From CAVUAT01 sp963848045 (lineage in GTDB: Bacteria; Actinomycetota; Thermoleophilia; Solirubrobacterales; 70-9): DNA of 64,000 nt. Below the pieces are notes generated by a model. The model ran no database searches and was not told the DNA's origin. It worked only from the letters and a program-made list of their open reading frames with translations. A program made the translations under genes and the position numbers. Numbering within the stretch: the first letter of the stretch is position 1; every line of letters begins with the position of its first letter. Of this stretch, positions 53,353-61,947 are shown piece after piece. The stretch lies in the NCBI GenBank assembly GCA_963848045.1, contig CAWKCC010000002.1, positions 1 through 64,000 of the forward strand, in the 5' to 3' direction.

Positions 53353-53988
53353 TTGAAGATCGGGATCATCGGCTCCGGCGCAGTGGCCAAGGATCTCGCC
53401 GCCGGTTTCCTGGCGCGCGGCGACGAGGTCAAGCTGGGCTCGCGGTCGCCGGAGAAGCTCGACGAGTGGGCCGGGCGGGCGGGCGAGAAGGCGAGCGGCG
53501 GGTCGATGGCAGAGGCCGCCGGCTTCGGCGAGCTGCTGGTGCTGGCCTGCAAGGGCACCGAGACCGAAGCGGCGATCGAGGCCGCCGGCACCGAGAACTT
53601 CGCCGGCAAGGTGTTGATCGACGTCACCAACCCGCTCGTCCTCGGCGACGGGCCGCCCAGCCTCGCCTATGGGCCCACCGACTCGGGCGGCGAGGTTGTG
53701 CAGCGCGCCCTGCCCGAGGCGAAGGTGGTGAAGACGCTCAACATCGTCAACTCGGGCCAGATGGTGAATCCCGAGGTCGACGGCGGACCTCCGACCATGT
53801 TCGTCGCCGGCGAGGACTCCGACGCGAAGGCGACCGTCACGGGCGTGCTCGGCGACTTCGGCTGGTCCGACGTGATCGACATCGGCGGCATCGACGCCGC
53901 GCGGGAGCTCGAGTCTCTGTGCGTGCTCTGGGTGCGCTTCGCGATGCCGAACCAGGCCTTCGGGGCCGCCTTCAGGCTGCTGCGGTAG
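53353..53988 (+). CDS. NADPH-dependent F420 reductase-like oxidoreductase
   Basis: A 211-residue protein. MKIGIIGSGAVAKDLAAGFL and VKLGSRSPEKLDEWAG bind NADP; VLIDVTNPLVLGDGPPSLAY, VVKTLNIVNSGQMVNPEVDG and PTMFVAGEDSDAKATV give the rest of the family. Related enzymes move hydride between NADPH and F420; some act on other substrates. AGGAGGT lies just upstream of the TTG start, one base after the SDR stop, so the pair is an operon. Confidence 0.8.
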   Translation: MKIGIIGSGAVAKDLAAGFLARGDEVKLGSRSPEKLDEWAGRAGEKASGGSMAEAAGFGELLVLACKGTETEAAIEAAGTENFAGKVLIDVTNPLVLGDGPPSLAYGPTDSGGEVVQRALPEAKVVKTLNIVNSGQMVNPEVDGGPPTMFVAGEDSDAKATVTGVLGDFGWSDVIDIGGIDAARELESLCVLWVRFAMPNQAFGAAFRLLR

Positions 53989-54004
53989 CCGGCCGGGGCC
54001 GGTC

Positions 54005-54826
54005 CTAGCGACGCTCTGCGAGCGTCGAGACGATCGCCTCGTAGACGCCGTCGCCCATCGTTCCCTCGGTCACGGTGATGTTCGGATAGCGGCCGCTGCC
54101 GATCAGCTCTCTCAGCCCGGCGTCGCGCTCGGGGCCGTTGGCCGGCACGAAGAAGCGATCGACCACCGCCGCGACCGAGATGTCCTCGACCGAGTCGCCG
54201 ATCGCGATGCACTCCTCGGGGGCGTAGCCCCGGGCCCGCTGGTGGAAGCTGACGGCGTTCGCCTTGCTGGCCGCCTCGGGCATCAGGTGGTAGGCGTGGG
54301 CGCGCCCGTCGACCCCGTCCATCTGGCGCACGATCGCTCCGTTGTCGATCAGCTTCAGCCCGGCGTGGCCCTCGCGCTCCAGGATGGCGTTGGCCGCTGC
54401 GACGTCGATCTTGCCCCGGAACAGGTGGGAGTGGCGCCGGTCGGTGTGCCATGGCGCGTGGTACTCGAGCCGTGGCGCGAACGAATCGAACAGCAGCTCG
54501 GGCACACCGCGGTCGACGATCGTCTCGTAGACGGTGCGTCCCTCGTCGGGCCGGAAGTCGCCGATCAGCACCGTGTCCTCGCCGTCCATCATCACCGCGC
54601 AGCCGGCCTCGTAGATATAGGCGGTCTGGCCGATCAGGCGGGCGTCCTCGAGCACCTGGGGCTCACGGCGGCCCGACTTGATCACCACCTCCACATCGGC
54701 GCGGTGGCAGGCCTCCAGCGCGCGGGCCTGCAGCATCGAAAAGTTCCCCTCGGCGTCGCGGAACAGCGAGCCGAAGCGCCCCAGCAGGGTGCCGTCGAGG
54801 TCGGTGTAGACGCAGCGCAGGGCCAT
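54005..54826 (-). CDS. HAD-superfamily sugar-phosphatase-like hydrolase
   Basis: A 273-residue HAD protein: VYTDLDGTLLGRFGSLFRD (DxD), VVIKSGRREPQVLEDAR, YIYEAGCAVMMDG, RAHAYHLMPEAASKANAV (catalytic Lys) and CIAIGDSVEDISVAAVVDRF. This is the Cof/sucrose-phosphatase type. The substrate is unknown. It is divergent from the folP-like gene by 47 bp. Confidence 0.82.
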   Translation of the reverse strand: MALRCVYTDLDGTLLGRFGSLFRDAEGNFSMLQARALEACHRADVEVVIKSGRREPQVLEDARLIGQTAYIYEAGCAVMMDGEDTVLIGDFRPDEGRTVYETIVDRGVPELLFDSFAPRLEYHAPWHTDRRHSHLFRGKIDVAAANAILEREGHAGLKLIDNGAIVRQMDGVDGRAHAYHLMPEAASKANAVSFHQRARGYAPEECIAIGDSVEDISVAAVVDRFFVPANGPERDAGLRELIGSGRYPNITVTEGTMGDGVYEAIVSTLAERR

Positions 54827-54873
54827 CGGGGCAGAACCGTACGCGACCGCGACTCCGCGCTACGGTTGCCGCG

Positions 54874-55758
54874 ATGGTCGCCGCCACCACCACGCCCCGC
54901 TGGCGGCTCTCGGACCGGGTGCTCAGCCTCGATCACCCCCTCGCCGCGGGGATCGTCAACGTCACCAGTGACTCGATGTACGAGGGATCGCGCAGCGGCA
55001 CGCCCGAGCGGGCGATCACCGACGGCATGGCGCTGGTCGAGGCGGGCTTCGGGATGCTCGACGTGGGGGCGATCGCGGCTCGCAGCGGACCGCCCGTCTC
55101 GGCCTCCGACGAGGCGGCCGGGCTGGTGCCCGCGATCGCCGGGCTTGCTCAGGCAACCGACGTTCCCATCTCCGCCGACACATTCTCGGCCGAGGTCGCC
55201 GCGCGGGCGCTCGAGGCCGGGGCGGTGGCGATCAACGACATCAGCGGGGGAGCCGACCCCGCGCTTCTCGAGCTTGCCGCGCGGAGCGGCTGCGGCCTGG
55301 TGCTGATGCACATCGAGGGGCGCCCGCGCGAGGACCGCGCCGTGTCGCGGCTCGACGACCCCATCGAGCACCTGAGGCGCTGGTTCGCCCAGCGGATCGA
55401 GACGGCCCTGGCGCACGGCGTTGACCCCGAGCAGCTGGTCGTGGACCCCGGCCTGGACTTCGATCTGGCTGTGGCCGACGACCTCGAGATCCTGCGACGG
55501 CTGGGCGAGCTTGGAGGGCTCGGCCGCCCGATCTACATGTCGCTCTCCCGCAAGGACTTCCTGGGCGCGGTGCTGGCCGGCTCCTGGGAGAACCGGGCGC
55601 CCGCCGCCGAGCGGGGCTGGGCCGGCGACGCGGCGACGGCGCTGGCGGTCGCGGCGGGAGCCTCGATCCACCGCCTGCACGACGCGAGCGCCCTGCAGGC
55701 GATGCAGATCGCCGGGGCGATAGCGCGGCCGGCCGCGGCCGAGGTCGCCGATGGCTAG
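54874..55758 (+). CDS. Dihydropteroate synthase-like protein, atypical
   Basis: A 294-residue TIM barrel with most dihydropteroate synthase motifs: AGIVNVTSDSMYEGSRSG, ISADTFSAEVAARALEAGAV with INDISGGADP, LMHIEGRPRED, VVDPGLDFDLAVADDLE, SLSRKDFLGAVLAG and HRLHDASAL. The usual DIGGESTRPG loop is DVGAIAARSGPP, so pterin or pABA contact may be changed. It may be the FolP of this organism or a related enzyme. It overlaps the helicase start by 8 bp. Confidence 0.72.
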   Translation: MVAATTTPRWRLSDRVLSLDHPLAAGIVNVTSDSMYEGSRSGTPERAITDGMALVEAGFGMLDVGAIAARSGPPVSASDEAAGLVPAIAGLAQATDVPISADTFSAEVAARALEAGAVAINDISGGADPALLELAARSGCGLVLMHIEGRPREDRAVSRLDDPIEHLRRWFAQRIETALAHGVDPEQLVVDPGLDFDLAVADDLEILRRLGELGGLGRPIYMSLSRKDFLGAVLAGSWENRAPAAERGWAGDAATALAVAAGASIHRLHDASALQAMQIAGAIARPAAAEVADG

Positions 55759-58084
55759 CGGGTCGGCGATCGGCGGCGGCGCCTGGGAGCCGACGCTCGC
55801 CCCCGGACGCGACGACGGTCGCCTGGTCTCCGAGAGCTCGGAGCCGGCGACCATGGCCAAGCTGGCCGAGCTGCCGGCGGGCCTCGACCCCGGCCTCGCC
55901 GAGGCGCTCGCCCGCACGGGGATCTCCTCGCTCTACTCCCACCAGGCCGAGGCCTATGAGACCGTCGCCCGCTCTGACCTGATCCTGACCAGCGGCACCG
56001 CGAGCGGCAAGTCGCTCTCGTTCAACCTCCCCGTGCTCGACGGCATCGCCGGTGCGCCGAAGCGACGGGCCTTCTACCTCTACCCGACCAAGGCGCTGGC
56101 CCAGGACCAGGCCCGCAAGCTCGCCGAGCTGCGGCCGCCGAATCTGCGCGCGGCGATCTACGACGGTGACACACCGCGCGAGGAGCGCCCCTCGATCCGG
56201 CGCCGCTCCAATCTCGTGCTGACCAATCCCGACATGCTCAACGTGGGCGTGCTCCCCCACCACAAGCGCTGGGGCGACTTCCTCTGCAACCTCGGCTGGG
56301 TGGTGGTGGACGAGGCTCACACCTACCGCGGCGTGTTCGGCTCGCACGTCGCCAACGTGCTGCGCCGCCTGCGCCGCGTGGCCCACCTCTACGGGGCCGA
56401 GCCCCGCTTCATCCTCACCTCGGCGACGATCGCCAACCCCCGGGAGCTGGCCGAGTCGCTGACCGGCCTGGAGTTCGAGCTGCTCGACGACGACGGCGCG
56501 CCGCGCGCGGGCCGCGAGGTGGCGATGTGGAACCCGCCGGTGATCGAGCAGGCGACCCAGACGCGCCGCTCGCCGGTGGCCGAGGCCGCCGACCTGCTCT
56601 GCGAGCTGGTGCAGCGCGGGGTGCGCACGATCTGCTTCATGAAGAGCCGCCGCGGGATCGAGCTGATCAACCGGATGGCCTCGATCAGGCTGGCCGAGGA
56701 GGGCCAGGGGCACCTGGCCGAGCGCATCGCTCCCTACCGCGCGGGCTACACGCCCCAGCAGCGACGCGAGATCGAGGCGCAGCTGGCCCGCGGCGAGCTG
56801 CTGGCCGTGGCGGCCACCGACGCGCTGGAGCTGGGCATCGATATCGGCGAGCTCGACGCGGCGATCTGCGTCACCTTCCCCGGCACGGTCGCCAGCCTGC
56901 GCCAGATGTGGGGGCGGGCTGGACGGCGGCGGCGCGGGCTGGCCGTCTACGTCGCGGGCCAGGACGGGCTGGACCAGTTCTTCTGCCGCCACCCCGACGA
57001 GTTCCTCGAGCGCCCGGTCGAGGCGGCGATCCTCGATCACCGCTCGGAGCAGATCCGCATGCAGCACCTGATCGCCGCAGCCTACGAGTCCCCTCTGGGT
57101 GCCGCCGAGGGTGACGACGAGATCCTCGGTGACGGCTGGCGCGAGGCGGCCGAGCGCCTGGTATCGATGGGCGAGCTGCGCCGCGCACGCGGCGATCGCT
57201 ACCTGACCCGCAGCGGCGACTTCGTGGCGGGGCGGATCTCGCTTCGCTCCGCCTCCTCCGACAGCCTCGCCGTCGTCGACACCTCCTCGGGCGAGATGGT
57301 CGGGCAGGTCGAGGCCGAGCGCGCCTTCTCCACCGTCCACCCGGGCGCCATCTACCTGCACCTCGGGCGCTCCTACGAGGTGATCGAGATGGATCTCGAG
57401 GCCCGCCGCGCGATGGTCCGCCCCTTCGACGGCGACTACTACACGCAGGTCAAGAAGGAGACCGAGGTCTTCATCGAGGAGACCCGCACGCAGCGCCGGG
57501 CGCTCGGCGTGGAGCTGAGCTTCGGCGCTGTCGCCGTCTCCGAGCAGGTGATCGCCTACCAGCGCAAGCGCCTGGGCGACAACGAGGTGCTGGAGACCGT
57601 GGCGCTCGAGTTGCCGGTGCAGGACTTCGTCACCCAGGCGCTCTGGTACGTGGTCGGCGAGCGCATGGCCGCGCGGCTGCCCTCCGAGGTGCTGCTGGGC
57701 GCGCTGCACGCCTCCGAGCACGGCCAGATCGCGGTGCTGCCGCTGATCGCGATGTGCGACCGCTGGGACATCGGCGGGCTCTCGACCAACGTCCACATGC
57801 AGACGGGCCACCCGACGATCTTCATCTACGACGGCCACCCCGGCGGAATCGGCATCAGCCGCCGCGGATACGAGTGCTTCGAGCGCCTGGTCGGCGACGC
57901 CGATCGCCTGATCGGCGAGTGCCCCTGCGAGGACGGCTGCCCCTCCTGCGTGCAGAGCCCCAAGTGCGGCAACCTCAACGAGCACCTGCACAAGGCCGGG
58001 GCGCTGGAGCTGATGGGGATGATGCGCAAGGAGGGAACGGCGGAGAAGGCAGGCTCGGGCAGCCGCCGCAGGCGGGCGCGGTGA
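55751..58084 (+). CDS. MrfA/YprA-like superfamily 2 DNA helicase
   Basis: A 777-residue helicase. LILTSGTASGKSLSFNLPVL (motif I, ~80-88), VVVDEAHTYRGVFGSHV (DEAH, ~187), LTSATIANPRELAESL, ATDALELGIDIGELDA and RQMWGRAGRRRRGLAVYV are the core. The C-terminus has PCEDGCPSCVQSPKCGN (about residues 723-741), the four-Cys zinc motif of DUF1998/MrfA helicases. B. subtilis MrfA repairs mitomycin damage with MrfB; no MrfB is visible here. Coupled to folP-like and LOG-like genes. Confidence 0.87.
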   Translation: MASGSAIGGGAWEPTLAPGRDDGRLVSESSEPATMAKLAELPAGLDPGLAEALARTGISSLYSHQAEAYETVARSDLILTSGTASGKSLSFNLPVLDGIAGAPKRRAFYLYPTKALAQDQARKLAELRPPNLRAAIYDGDTPREERPSIRRRSNLVLTNPDMLNVGVLPHHKRWGDFLCNLGWVVVDEAHTYRGVFGSHVANVLRRLRRVAHLYGAEPRFILTSATIANPRELAESLTGLEFELLDDDGAPRAGREVAMWNPPVIEQATQTRRSPVAEAADLLCELVQRGVRTICFMKSRRGIELINRMASIRLAEEGQGHLAERIAPYRAGYTPQQRREIEAQLARGELLAVAATDALELGIDIGELDAAICVTFPGTVASLRQMWGRAGRRRRGLAVYVAGQDGLDQFFCRHPDEFLERPVEAAILDHRSEQIRMQHLIAAAYESPLGAAEGDDEILGDGWREAAERLVSMGELRRARGDRYLTRSGDFVAGRISLRSASSDSLAVVDTSSGEMVGQVEAERAFSTVHPGAIYLHLGRSYEVIEMDLEARRAMVRPFDGDYYTQVKKETEVFIEETRTQRRALGVELSFGAVAVSEQVIAYQRKRLGDNEVLETVALELPVQDFVTQALWYVVGERMAARLPSEVLLGALHASEHGQIAVLPLIAMCDRWDIGGLSTNVHMQTGHPTIFIYDGHPGGIGISRRGYECFERLVGDADRLIGECPCEDGCPSCVQSPKCGNLNEHLHKAGALELMGMMRKEGTAEKAGSGSRRRRAR

Positions 58085-58563
58085 GCGCTCGCGCCGTCCA
58101 GGTCTCGGTGATCGGCGCCGCCCAGGCCGACCCCGAACTGCTGCGCGACGCGGAAGAGGTCGGACGCCTGCTGGCGGAGGCGGGCGTCGTGCTCGTCTGC
58201 GGCGGCCTCGACGGCGTCATGGAGGCGGCCTCGCGGGGAGCCGCGGCGGCGGGCGGCACCGTCGTGGGGGTGGTCCCCTCGCTCTCACCCGACGACGCCA
58301 ACCCCCATGTCACGCACTCGATCGCGACCGGGATCGGCCACGCCCGCAACCTCGCGGTCGCAGCCTCAGGCGACGCCGTGATCGCGATCGGCGGCGAGTG
58401 GGGAACGCTCTCGGAGATCGCCTATGCCCGCAAGCTCGGGCGCCCTGTGATCGCCCTCGACAGCTGGTCGCTGCGCAGCCGCGCATCGAGCGAGCTTGGG
58501 ATCGTCGCGGCCGCAAGCGCCGCCGAGGCGGTCAGCGCCGCCCTGGCGAGCGCCGCCGGCTAG
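58081..58563 (+). CDS. SLOG/LOG-like (TIGR00725-type) protein
   Basis: A 160-residue Rossmann-like protein: VSVIGAAQADPELLRDAEEV, LVCGGLDGVMEAASRGAAAA, VVGVVPSLSPDDANPHVT and IAIGGEWGTLSEIAYARKLG. The GGxxGVM and GGxxGT/S-xxE motifs match the SLOG family, which includes LOG cytokinin-activating and DprA-related proteins. The specific ligand is unknown. The GTGA junction couples it to the helicase. Confidence 0.78.
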   Translation: MSARAVQVSVIGAAQADPELLRDAEEVGRLLAEAGVVLVCGGLDGVMEAASRGAAAAGGTVVGVVPSLSPDDANPHVTHSIATGIGHARNLAVAASGDAVIAIGGEWGTLSEIAYARKLGRPVIALDSWSLRSRASSELGIVAAASAAEAVSAALASAAG

Positions 58564-58582
58564 GGCCCCGTCCGGCGGGGCC
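58564..58582 (+). terminator. Hairpin after the LOG-like gene
   Basis: GGCCCCG/CGGGGCC around a 5-nt TCCGG loop starts one base after the stop. It probably ends the folP-like/helicase/LOG transcript before the tRNA gene. Confidence 0.55.
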
Positions 58583-58674
58583 GGATGCCCGGACCCGCTG
58601 CGCTCGCCGCTCGCCGCTCGCCGCTAGCCTTAGCGAGCCCTGCGGCCCCCGACCCGGGCGGCCGTGGCCCTTCC

Positions 58675-58747
58675 GGCGAGGTAGCTCAGTTGGTAGAGCA
58701 CACGACTGAAAATCGTGGTGTCGCCAGTTCGATTCTGGCCCTCGCCA
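58675..58747 (+). tRNA. tRNA-Phe (GAA)
   Basis: Acceptor GGCGAGG pairs with CCTCGCC. The D arm has TAGCTCAGTTGGTAGAGCA, the anticodon arm ACGACTGAAAATCGT gives GAA, the variable loop GTGTC and the T arm GCCAGTTCGATTCTGGC are all intact. The discriminator is A and CCA is not encoded, as is usual in actinobacteria. Confidence 0.95.
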
Positions 58748-59149
58748 TCTCGGAACCTCCCTCAAGGAGGGGGTCCGGACCCGCCCGGAGCTCGCTTCTC
58801 TTCGCGTTCAGGAAGTCAGGTGCTCACGGCCGGCCGGTCTTCACGGTACGGCCTGAGCCGATCCCGCCGCGCCCTTTTGCGCGGCCGCTGCCTCGGCGTC
58901 CCGTCCTATCAGCCTCAGAGCTCCGCTCATCATCGCCCCGGCCCCCCAGCCGATCAGCCGCCAGTACAGCCGGAAGCGCTTTCTCGCCAGATCGCTCGTC
59001 GTCGCAGTCCTGGCCTCGTAGCTGACCAGCGAGCGCCCAACCCCGTAAGGCCGAATCGAGAGCGAGAGCGCGAGCTTGGCGTAGCCAGGCTCCGCGAAGT
59101 CGCCGAAGTCGGCTGGATCGACGTGGCGCCAATCGATTCGCGGCCTCCA

Positions 59150-59419
59150 GAACTTGCCGACTGCGCCGAGCACCAGCTCGCGGCCCGGGGCCTCATCCAG
59201 CTTGATCCAGCCGGGAACGCCGGCGAGCTCGTCAAAGGTCAGTCGCTCCGGGGCGGGCTCGCGGCCCCGTGTTCGTCCGAAGATCTCGGGGAGGTCACGG
59301 AGCCACGCCAGGGGGCGGGTGATCGGCCAGACATCACCTACCTCCATCAAGTTCGTGCTCTTGGCCGCCCGCCATGCCTGTTCCGCGGGCGCGTTGACGA
59401 CCAGGTGCCGGATCTGTGT
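59150..59419. repeat. Duplicated 270-bp block, copy 1
   Basis: Identical by eye to 59431-59700. The two copies are separated by 11 bp (ATATGACTAAC) and lie head to tail inside the SRPBCC gene. Unit length is 281 bp including the spacer. Confidence 0.9.
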
Positions 59420-59430
59420 ATATGACTAAC

Positions 59431-59700
59431 GAACTTGCCGACTGCGCCGAGCACCAGCTCGCGGCCCGGGGCCTCATCCAGCTTGATCCAGCCGGGAACG
59501 CCGGCGAGCTCGTCAAAGGTCAGTCGCTCCGGGGCGGGCTCGCGGCCCCGTGTTCGTCCGAAGATCTCGGGGAGGTCACGGAGCCACGCCAGGGGGCGGG
59601 TGATCGGCCAGACATCACCTACCTCCATCAAGTTCGTGCTCTTGGCCGCCCGCCATGCCTGTTCCGCGGGCGCGTTGACGACCAGGTGCCGGATCTGTGT
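59431..59700. repeat. Duplicated 270-bp block, copy 2
   Basis: Second copy of 59150-59419. No differences were seen on reading, so it is either very recent or an assembly artefact. Confidence 0.9.
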
Positions 59701-59930
59701 CTCATCGAACTCAGGCAGGTGGCGATCGATCAGCAAATCCTCGCTGCCGGCCTGCGCTGAGCCACGGGTCACTCCATTTGACGTTCGATTCATCTGCCCG
59801 CCAGACTGCACGATCCGGGGAATGATCGTAAGCCGCCCCCGTCGGCCATCCCCCACGCTCGATGGGCATCCGTACCGAGCCGATCGAGTTCGCGTGAGTG
59901 GCCTCCCGCACGGGGGCCGGGGTGCCGGGC

Positions 59931-61118
59931 TCAAGTCGCCGGCCGGGGAGCCGGGGCGGCGCGCCAGGCGATCGCCGCCGAGACGACCAGAAAGACCGCC
60001 GCGGCCAGGAAGGCGCTGGCGAGGCCGTGGGAGTCGGCGATCGCGCCGCCGGACAGCGAACCGATGGCCTCGCCGCCGGCCCAGGAGATGTTGGCGACGC
60101 CGGCCGCCATCCCCTGGTGCAGACCGCTCGACTCCGCGGCCTCGGAGACGGCCTTGAAGGCCGGCGCGAAACACACGCCCCCGCCCAGCGAGGTGAGGAT
60201 CACGCAGGCGACGACCACGCCGAGCGCGCCCGAGGCCCAGATCAGCAGCGCCGCCAGCGCGCAGATCAGCAGGCCGCTCAGGTACGGCGCGATCCACGGC
60301 CGGCGGTCGGTGTAGCGCCCGATCAGGGGCGACAGCATCGCCTCGAGGGCGGCGCCGGCGGTGAAGCTGGCCGCGATCAGCAGCGCGCCGCCGCCCAGGG
60401 CGTCGATCTCGAGCGGGAACAGCACGCCCACGGCCCCGAACAGCAGCGAGGGGACCAGGAGCAGCATCCCGGCCGCGGGCAGCGGCCCACTGACCAGGGC
60501 CCGGGCGACCTCGCCCACCCGGTCTCGCTCGATCACCTCGGCCTCGGGCACCCGGAGCGCGACGGCGATCAGCACCGCCGCACCGACCACGACGCTGCCG
60601 AACACGTACTCGGTGCCGACGGCAGCCGCCAGTGCCCCGATCGCGGGGCCGACCAGCGCGCCCGCGATCGCCACGCCCAGCAGCGTTCCGATCAGAGCCC
60701 CGCGGCGCTCGCCCGAGTCCGATGCCAGCACCCAGGCGAAGGCCCCGGCCCAGCTCAGCGCGCTGCCCACTCCTTGCAGGAAGCGCGCCGCGTCGGCGAG
60801 CACGATCGTGTCGGCGAGGCCGAACAACAGCCCGGCCGCCGCGAACACCGACAGCCCCGAGATCATCGTCACGCGCGGGCCGATGCGCGAGGCCATGAAG
60901 CCGCCGGGCAGCCCCGCGAGCAGCGCACCCGCGGCGTAGGACGCGATCAGCACCCCGGCCTCGGTCTCGCTCAGCCCGAGGTCGTCCACGTATGAGGGCA
61001 GCAGCGGGCTGATCGCCGCGAAGAATGCGAGGTCCTGGGCGACCACCAGGCAGGCGACCACCAGCAGCGAGCGGGGCACCCCGGACCCTGTCAAGCCTCC
61101 CCCTTTTGCCTTGCTCAT
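59931..61118 (-). CDS. MFS transporter
   Basis: About 395 residues with 12 predicted membrane helices. LPSYVDDLGLSETEAGVLIA and YAAGALLAGLPGGFMASRIG (loop 2-3 MFS signature with GGFMASRIGPR) begin it; FLQGVGSALSWAGAFAWVLA and LIGRYTDRRPW (the repeat loop in the second half) follow. It is likely a proton-driven drug or metabolite exporter; the substrate is unknown. ATG 61118 is 8 bp after the SDR stop, so the two genes are co-transcribed. A start at 61178 would overlap the SDR gene. Confidence 0.83.
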   Translation of the reverse strand: MSKAKGGGLTGSGVPRSLLVVACLVVAQDLAFFAAISPLLPSYVDDLGLSETEAGVLIASYAAGALLAGLPGGFMASRIGPRVTMISGLSVFAAAGLLFGLADTIVLADAARFLQGVGSALSWAGAFAWVLASDSGERRGALIGTLLGVAIAGALVGPAIGALAAAVGTEYVFGSVVVGAAVLIAVALRVPEAEVIERDRVGEVARALVSGPLPAAGMLLLVPSLLFGAVGVLFPLEIDALGGGALLIAASFTAGAALEAMLSPLIGRYTDRRPWIAPYLSGLLICALAALLIWASGALGVVVACVILTSLGGGVCFAPAFKAVSEAAESSGLHQGMAAGVANISWAGGEAIGSLSGGAIADSHGLASAFLAAAVFLVVSAAIAWRAAPAPRPAT

Positions 61119-61125
61119 CGGAGGC

Positions 61126-61839
61126 TCAGGCGCGACCGAAAACGGGGATCTCCGCGCCTGAGATCGGCGCTGAGTCATCCGAGCAGAGGAAGCGGATCAC
61201 CCGCGCGATCTCGGCGGGAGTGACCCAGGCGGAGAAGTCGGCCTCGGGCATCGAGGAGCGGTTGGCCGGTGTGTCGATCACGCTCGGTACAACCGCGTTG
61301 GCCCGGATCCCGTCGTCGCGGTACTCGACGTCAAGGGAGCGCACCAAGGCGAGCACGGCAGACTTCGAGATCGCGTAGGCCGCGCCCCCGCTGAAGGGCT
61401 CGTAGGCGACCTTGGTGCCGACGCAGACGATCGCGCCGCCGCCGGCCTCGAGCATGCGCGGCAGAGCCGCGCGCGAAGCATTGAGCGCGGTGGTCAGGTT
61501 GAGGGCCAGCATCTTCTCCACGTCCTCGGGTGGGGTCTGATGCAGGCGCTCGCCCGCGGCGAAGCCGCCGACCAGGTTGACCAGCGTCCGCAGTGGCCCG
61601 GCCTGCGCCGCCGCCTCGGCCACGGCTTCGGCGCCGCCCTCGAGCAGGTTGGCCTCGAGGAGCGTGAGTCCCTCGCGGTCGCCCAGTGCCTGCTGGATCG
61701 AGTCGCGCTCGCGCTCGACCAGCCACGGCGCCACCACCTGCGCGCCCGCGTCGAGGAGATCGGCGACCACCGACTGGCCGAGCCCTCCGGTGCCGCCGGT
61801 GACGATCGCGACGCCGTCGATCCGACCGGTCTCTGTCAT
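61126..61839 (-). CDS. SDR family oxidoreductase
   Basis: A 237-residue classical SDR: VAIVTGGTGGLGQSVVADLL, LLEANLLEGGAE, VNLVGGFAAGERLHQ, AIVCVGTKVAYEPFSGGAAY and YAISKSAVLALV (YxxxK). VPSVIDTPANRSSMPEADF and IRFLCSDDSAPISGAEIPVF end it, a 3-oxoacyl-ACP-reductase-like tail. GGAG precedes the ATG at 61839. The substrate is unknown. Confidence 0.82.
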   Translation of the reverse strand: MTETGRIDGVAIVTGGTGGLGQSVVADLLDAGAQVVAPWLVERERDSIQQALGDREGLTLLEANLLEGGAEAVAEAAAQAGPLRTLVNLVGGFAAGERLHQTPPEDVEKMLALNLTTALNASRAALPRMLEAGGGAIVCVGTKVAYEPFSGGAAYAISKSAVLALVRSLDVEYRDDGIRANAVVPSVIDTPANRSSMPEADFSAWVTPAEIARVIRFLCSDDSAPISGAEIPVFGRA

Positions 61840-61947
61840 GAGCTCCGTGTCCGCGACGACCTCAAGATCGATGAAGGGTAGTCGCAGACGCTCATTCCAA
61901 GGCGGGGATTCCTGTCCGCGCTCGCCTCTACCTTCAGAGACCCTCCG

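Larger units (their letters stand above)
58841..59793 (-). pseudogene. SRPBCC-like protein disrupted by a 281-bp tandem duplication
   Basis: From ATG 59793 the frame reads MNRTSNGVTRGSAQAGSEDL, FDETQIRHLVVNAPAEQAWR and on through LDEAPGRELVLGAVGKF. At the end of the duplicated block (copy at 59431) it enters VSHIHRSGTWSSTRPRN and stops early. The proper continuation WRPRIDWRHVDPADFGDFAE, LALSLSIRPYGVGRSLVSYE is present only after the first copy (ending near 59150), down to 58841. Removing one 281-bp unit would restore a ~220-residue SRPBCC protein. The shift is 281 = 2 mod 3. The gene is therefore broken unless the repeat is an assembly artefact. Confidence 0.75.

Noticed and set aside
55241..57991. 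A 916-codon open frame on the minus strand
   Set aside because: It is the complement of the MrfA-like helicase and folP-like genes, lacks any recognisable motif and reflects the high-GC codon pattern.
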